A stretch of DNA of 64,000 nucleotides from Pseudomonadota bacterium. GTDB lineage: Bacteria; Pseudomonadota; Gammaproteobacteria; Burkholderiales; Rhodocyclaceae. The notes beneath the pieces were generated by a model. That model did no database searches. It was given only the letters and a program-made list of their open reading frames with translations, and had not been told where the DNA came from. The stretch spans positions 1 to 64,000 of the forward strand of contig JAGTRW010000018.1 of the NCBI GenBank assembly GCA_018262095.1, read 5' to 3'. Position numbers and translations under genes: made by a program. The first letter of the stretch is position 1. Every line of letters begins with the position of its first letter. Positions 59,716-64,000 of the stretch are shown here, piece after piece.

Positions 59716-60786
59716 TTGCCTTTGTCGTCATTCCTGTCGCCTTTGCGACCATCCCGCCTTGGCGTTTTTGCGCTCGGCTGTTGCCTTTTGCTGCTCTCTG
59801 GCTGCGCCAAGGCGCCGCTCTATCGGCAGGAGTCGTTCGTCTTCGGCACTCGCGTCGAGCTTTTGATCGCCGGGCTCGACGAAGCGCAATCGCGTCCGGC
59901 GGCGACCGCCGTGCTGCGTGAATTCGACCGCATGCATCGCACCTACCATGCCTGGAAGCCGTCAGAGCTCAGCGAGCTTAACGCGGCGATCGCCGCCGGC
60001 AAGAGCGCCACGGTGAGCGCTGAAATGGCTTCCCTGGTTGCCGACGCGCAGCGCCTCGCAAAGCTCGGCGACGGGCTTTTCGACCCCGGCATCGGCCGCC
60101 TGATCGGCCTCTGGGGCTTCCAGTCCGACGAATTCAAGGCGCAGTTGCCCGATCCGGCAGCGCTCGCCCAATGGCGCGCCAGCCGGCCGGGAATCGCCGA
60201 TCTGCAGCTTGACGGTACGCGCGTGAGCAGCCGGAGCCGTGACGTTGCGATCGATTTCGGCGGCTATCTCAAAGGCGTCGCGCTCGACCGCGCGGCGCAG
60301 ATCCTCAGGGCCAACGGCGTCAATAACGCGCTGATCAACATCGGCGGCAACGTGATGGCGCTCGGCACCAAGAACGGCGAGCGCTGGCGCGTCGGCATCC
60401 AGCATCCGCGCCGGCCTGGACCGCTGGCGACGGTTGCGCTCGAAGACGGCGAGGCGATCGGCACCTCGGGCGATTACCAGCGTTTCTTCGAGCTTGACGG
60501 CAAGCGCTACTGCCACCTGCTCGACCCGCGCAGCGGCGAACCGGTGACGCACACGCAGGCGCTGACCGTTCTCGTCACCGCGCGCCCGGCGGCGGGGACG
60601 CTCTCCGACGCGGCGTCGAAGCCGCTGTTCATCGCCGCTACGGGCTGGCCGGCGCTGGCCAAGAAACTGGACATTGACCAGGTCCTGCGCGTCGATCAAG
60701 ACGGCCACATCCAGGTCAGCGCGGCGCTGCAGCGCCGCCTTGAATTTGTCGACATTGACGCAAAAATGCTCGAAATTATCCGCTGA
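59716..60786 (+). CDS. apbE: FAD:protein FMN transferase (ApbE), lipoprotein; probable TTG start
   Basis: Lipobox LLLLSGCAK, DFGGYLKGVALDRAAQIL, NIGGNVMALG. Confidence 0.9.
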   Translation: MPLSSFLSPLRPSRLGVFALGCCLLLLSGCAKAPLYRQESFVFGTRVELLIAGLDEAQSRPAATAVLREFDRMHRTYHAWKPSELSELNAAIAAGKSATVSAEMASLVADAQRLAKLGDGLFDPGIGRLIGLWGFQSDEFKAQLPDPAALAQWRASRPGIADLQLDGTRVSSRSRDVAIDFGGYLKGVALDRAAQILRANGVNNALINIGGNVMALGTKNGERWRVGIQHPRRPGPLATVALEDGEAIGTSGDYQRFFELDGKRYCHLLDPRSGEPVTHTQALTVLVTARPAAGTLSDAASKPLFIAATGWPALAKKLDIDQVLRVDQDGHIQVSAALQRRLEFVDIDAKMLEIIR

Positions 60787-60855
60787 GGCGATTGCGGCGC
60801 TGCCGAATCGCCCGGAAACCCTTAGAATAAGGGCTGGTTTCCACAGGAACGCGAG

Positions 60856-61245
60856 ATGATTGGCATTCTGCTGATAACGCATGGCACGTTTGGCGAAAGC
60901 CTGATTCAGAACGTCTGCCACGTTCTCAACAAACGCCCGCCGCTGATCGGGCAGTTCGGCGTCGCCGCGCAGGACGATCCGCTCGACATTCTGCCGATGG
61001 CCAGGCTGCTGCTGGGCGAAGTCGATGGCGGCAAAGGCGTGCTGATCATGACCGACATCCTCGGCGCGACGCCGTCCAATCTCGCGCTCAAACTGCTCGA
61101 TCCGGGCCGCGTCGAGGGCGTTGCCGGGGTCAATCTGCCGATGCTGCTGCGCGCCCTGACCTATCGCAAGAACGGCATGGAAACGCTCGTACAAAAGGCC
61201 ATCAGCGGCGGCCACGATGGCATCATCAACATGCAACGGCGCTAA
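60856..61245 (+). CDS. PTS mannose-type EIIA
   Basis: GILLITHGTFGESLIQ, DILGATPSNLALKL; followed by ptsH and ptsI. Confidence 0.93.
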   Translation: MIGILLITHGTFGESLIQNVCHVLNKRPPLIGQFGVAAQDDPLDILPMARLLLGEVDGGKGVLIMTDILGATPSNLALKLLDPGRVEGVAGVNLPMLLRALTYRKNGMETLVQKAISGGHDGIINMQRR

Positions 61246-61269
61246 TTTAGCAATCAACAGGACCTTTCA

Positions 61270-61539
61270 ATGGCACGTGCTGAAATCGAAATTTCCAACA
61301 AGCTGGGCCTGCATGCCCGCGCTTCGGCCAAACTCACGCAGCTGGCCGGCAGTTTTGCTTCCGAAGTCTGGATCGAGAAGGGAACTCGCCGGATCAACGC
61401 CAAGAGCATCATGGGCGTGATGATGCTGGCCGCCGGCAAGGGCTCGCTGATCGCCGTCGAGACCTCGGGCAGCGACGAGCAACCGGCGCTCGAATCGCTG
61501 CTCAAACTAATCGCTGACAAGTTCGGTGAAGGGGAGTAG
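61270..61539 (+). CDS. ptsH: Phosphocarrier protein HPr
   Basis: NKLGLHARASAKLTQLAGSF, KSIMGVMMLAAGKGS. Confidence 0.96.
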   Translation: MARAEIEISNKLGLHARASAKLTQLAGSFASEVWIEKGTRRINAKSIMGVMMLAAGKGSLIAVETSGSDEQPALESLLKLIADKFGEGE

Positions 61540-61546
61540 TCAACCT

Positions 61547-63289
61547 ATGAGCTTCACTCTGCACGGGCTTGCCGTTTCAAGCGGCATTGCGATCGGCCAG
61601 GCGCACCTCATCTCGCAGGCCACGCTCGAGGTGTCGCACCTGGTGATTGCGCCGCGCCTGGTGGAGAAAGAGGTCGCGCGCTTCGACGCGGCGGTGGCGC
61701 AGGTGCGCAACGAGTTTGTCTCGATGAAGGCGAGCATGGAAGGTTCGCCGACCGACATCGGCGCCTTCATCGACCTGCACCTGATGATCCTCGCCGACCC
61801 CGAACTGTCCGAAATGCCCAAGCAGATCATCCGCGAGCGGCGCTGCAACGCCGAATGGGCGATCGTTCAGCAGATGGAAGTATTGGTCGCCCAGTTCGAG
61901 AAGATCGACGACATTTACCTGCGCGAACGCAGTTACGACGTTCGTCAGGTCGTCGAACGCGTCGTCCGCGAACTCTGCGGCCGCCCCGGCCACGTGGGAG
62001 TCAAAGCGCCGAAAACGGCCAAGGGCGAAAACCTGATCGTCGTCGCCCACGACCTGTCGCCGGCCGACGTGATGGCCTTCAAGGACCAGCATTTCGCGTC
62101 CTTCGTCACCGATGTCGGCGGCGCCACCTCGCACACCGCGATCCTGGCACGCGGCATGGGAATCCCGGCGGTGCTCGGCCTGCACAACGCGCGGCAGCTG
62201 ATTCGCGACAAGGAAACGATCATCGTCGACGGCACGCGCGGCGTGCTGATCGTCAATCCGGACCCGCGCATCCTTGAGGAATACGAACTCAAGAAGAGCC
62301 AACTCGAGATCGAGCGATCCAAGCTCAGACTGCTCAAAACCGCGCGCGCGACGACGCTCGACCGCGTCAAGATCGACCTCCTGGCCAACATCGAGGAGCC
62401 GAGCGACGTCGGTGCGATGATCGAGTCCGGCGCCGACGGCGTCGGCCTGTTCCGCACCGAGTTCATCTTCCTGGGCCGCGGCGACATGCCCAGCGAGGAA
62501 GAACAGTTCGAGGCCTACCGCAAGACGGTCAAGGGCATGCAGGGACGGCCGATCACCATCCGCACCTTCGACCTGGGCAACGACAAGCGGGTGCTTTCGG
62601 ACGATTCGGCCGGCGAGCGCAAGCGCGACAACCCGGCGCTCGGGCTGCGCTCGATCCGCCTCTCGCTGGCCGACCCGAAGAGCTTCCTGGCGCAGTTGCG
62701 CGCCATTTTGCGCGTCTCCAAGCTGGGCAAGGTCAAGATCCTGATCCCGATGCTCTCGCACGCGGTGCAGATCGACCAGACGCTGGCGCTGCTCGAACAG
62801 GCCAAGTCGAGCCTGCGCGGCGAACGCGTCGCGTTCGACGAAAACATCGAAATTGGCGGGATGATCGAGGTACCGGCGGCGGCGCTGGCGGTCGGAATGT
62901 TCCTGCGGCGACTCAATTTCCTGTCGATCGGTACCAACGACCTGATCCAGTACACGCTGGCCATCGACCGTGCCGACGAGCAGGTCTCGAACCTCTACGA
63001 TCCGCTGCACCCGGCGATCCTGATGCTGCTCGCGCACATCATCAGCACCGCCGAGAAAGTCAATATGCCGGTCTCGATGTGCGGCGAAATGGCCGGCGAC
63101 CCCAACCTGACCCGCCTGCTGCTGGGAATGGGATTGCGCCAATTTTCGATGTACCCGGCGCAGATCCCGGCGGTCAAGCAGAAGATCAAGCAGAGCGACA
63201 TTTCCGAAATCACGCCGATCGTCCGCCGCATCCTGCGTCTTGAGGAGCCGGGAAAAATCCAGGAACAGCTCGACCGCCTCAATATGTGA
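61547..63289 (+). CDS. ptsI: Phosphoenolpyruvate--protein phosphotransferase (EI)
   Basis: [43 protein letters not shown]. Confidence 0.97.
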   Translation: MSFTLHGLAVSSGIAIGQAHLISQATLEVSHLVIAPRLVEKEVARFDAAVAQVRNEFVSMKASMEGSPTDIGAFIDLHLMILADPELSEMPKQIIRERRCNAEWAIVQQMEVLVAQFEKIDDIYLRERSYDVRQVVERVVRELCGRPGHVGVKAPKTAKGENLIVVAHDLSPADVMAFKDQHFASFVTDVGGATSHTAILARGMGIPAVLGLHNARQLIRDKETIIVDGTRGVLIVNPDPRILEEYELKKSQLEIERSKLRLLKTARATTLDRVKIDLLANIEEPSDVGAMIESGADGVGLFRTEFIFLGRGDMPSEEEQFEAYRKTVKGMQGRPITIRTFDLGNDKRVLSDDSAGERKRDNPALGLRSIRLSLADPKSFLAQLRAILRVSKLGKVKILIPMLSHAVQIDQTLALLEQAKSSLRGERVAFDENIEIGGMIEVPAAALAVGMFLRRLNFLSIGTNDLIQYTLAIDRADEQVSNLYDPLHPAILMLLAHIISTAEKVNMPVSMCGEMAGDPNLTRLLLGMGLRQFSMYPAQIPAVKQKIKQSDISEITPIVRRILRLEEPGKIQEQLDRLNM

Positions 63290-63333
63290 CGCACCGCACC
63301 GGGCAAGGAATGGACAAGGCACAAGCCAAGTCG

Positions 63334-63371
63334 GCCCGGACCACCTATTGATGCCGACCGGGCATTTTTTT
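63334..63371 (+). terminator. Probable terminator between ptsI and metX
   Basis: GCCCGG...CCGGGC followed by T7. Confidence 0.55.
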
Positions 63372-63386
63372 AATTTACGAATGCAT

Positions 63387-64000
63387 ATGTCACCAGAAAA
63401 TTCTGTCGGAGTCGTTGCCGAGCAGCGGGTCCGTTTCAACGCGCCGATGACCTTGAAAAGCGGCGCACAGTTGCCCGGTTTCGAGCTCGCCTTCGAGACC
63501 TACGGCACGCTCAATGCGGCGCGCAGCAATGCCGTTCTGGTCTGCCACGCGCTCTCCGGCGGCCATCACGTCGCCGGCGTCTACGCCGACCAGCCGCAAA
63601 ACGTCGGCTGGTGGGACAACCTGATCGGTCCGGGAAAAGCGCTCGACACCAACAAGTTTTTCGTCGTCGGCGTCAACAACCTGGGCGGCTGCTACGGATC
63701 GACCGGGCCGCTGTCGATCAATCCGCAGACCGGCAAACGCTACGGCGCCGATTTCCCGATGGTCACCGTCGAGGACTGGGTCGCCGCGCAAGCGCGGCTC
63801 GCCGACCACCTCTCGATCGACACCTGGGCCGCGGTGATCGGCGGCAGTCTGGGCGGCATGCAGGCGCTTGAGTGGTCGCTGCAGTTTCCCGACCGCATCC
63901 GCCACGCGCTGGTGATCGCTTCGGCGCCCAAGCTCTCGGCGCAGAACATCGCGTTCAACGAGGTGGCGCGCCAGGCGATCATTTCCGACCCCGACTTTCG
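63387..64000 (+). CDS. metX: Homoserine O-acetyltransferase (truncated by window end)
   Basis: [29 protein letters not shown]...[17 protein letters not shown]...[14 protein letters not shown]; absent from the ORF track because it has no stop in the window. Confidence 0.92.
   Translation, partial: MSPENSVGVVAEQRVRFNAPMTLKSGAQLPGFELAFETYGTLNAARSNAVLVCHALSGGHHVAGVYADQPQNVGWWDNLIGPGKALDTNKFFVVGVNNLGGCYGSTGPLSINPQTGKRYGADFPMVTVEDWVAAQARLADHLSIDTWAAVIGGSLGGMQALEWSLQFPDRIRHALVIASAPKLSAQNIAFNEVARQAIISDPDF

Noticed and set aside
61577-63439. 620 aa ORF antisense to ptsI, and similar long antisense ORFs (7674-9905, 14225-15457, 30981-32393, 42941-44524)
   Set aside because: High-GC shadow frames of well-identified genes; compositions rich in R/D/H/Q and lacking domains.
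1-64000. CRISPR arrays, rRNA, tmRNA, prophage
   Set aside because: No regularly spaced direct repeats, cas genes, rRNA motifs or phage structural genes were seen.

Overview
64 kb of high-GC chromosome, gene content and order typical of a betaproteobacterium (Rhodocyclales-like; inference). Mostly housekeeping: cobU/cobT/cobS, ald+Lrp, amtB, mltA, coaE/zapD/yacG, coaX/birA, ntrBC/glnA, nadA, gluQ, ychF/pth/rplY/prs, ispE/lolB, mutM, gshAB, PTS-Ntr-like ptsA/ptsH/ptsI and the start of metX, with tRNA-Leu(GAG), tRNA-Leu(CAG) and tRNA-Gln(UUG). Accessory or unusual content: (1) an IS91-type transposase with a tyrosine recombinase at the left edge; (2) a complete siaABC threonine-phosphorylation switch whose siaD diguanylate cyclase is broken by an embedded Illumina Nextera adapter plus index at 6020-6064, a library/assembly artefact that has probably removed about 200 bp of real sequence; (3) a near-identical 36-bp promoter-like block upstream of both siaA and the neighbouring TPR/glycosyltransferase gene; (4) a Type II restriction-modification pair next to an IS3 remnant and the C-terminal remnant of a second, oppositely oriented methyltransferase; (5) a small GIY-YIG gene bracketed by inverted REP-like hairpins; (6) paired NtrC sites plus sigma-54 promoters with the same 31-bp spacing at glnA and amtB. 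All calls come from reading the sequence and the supplied ORF track; no database search was run.
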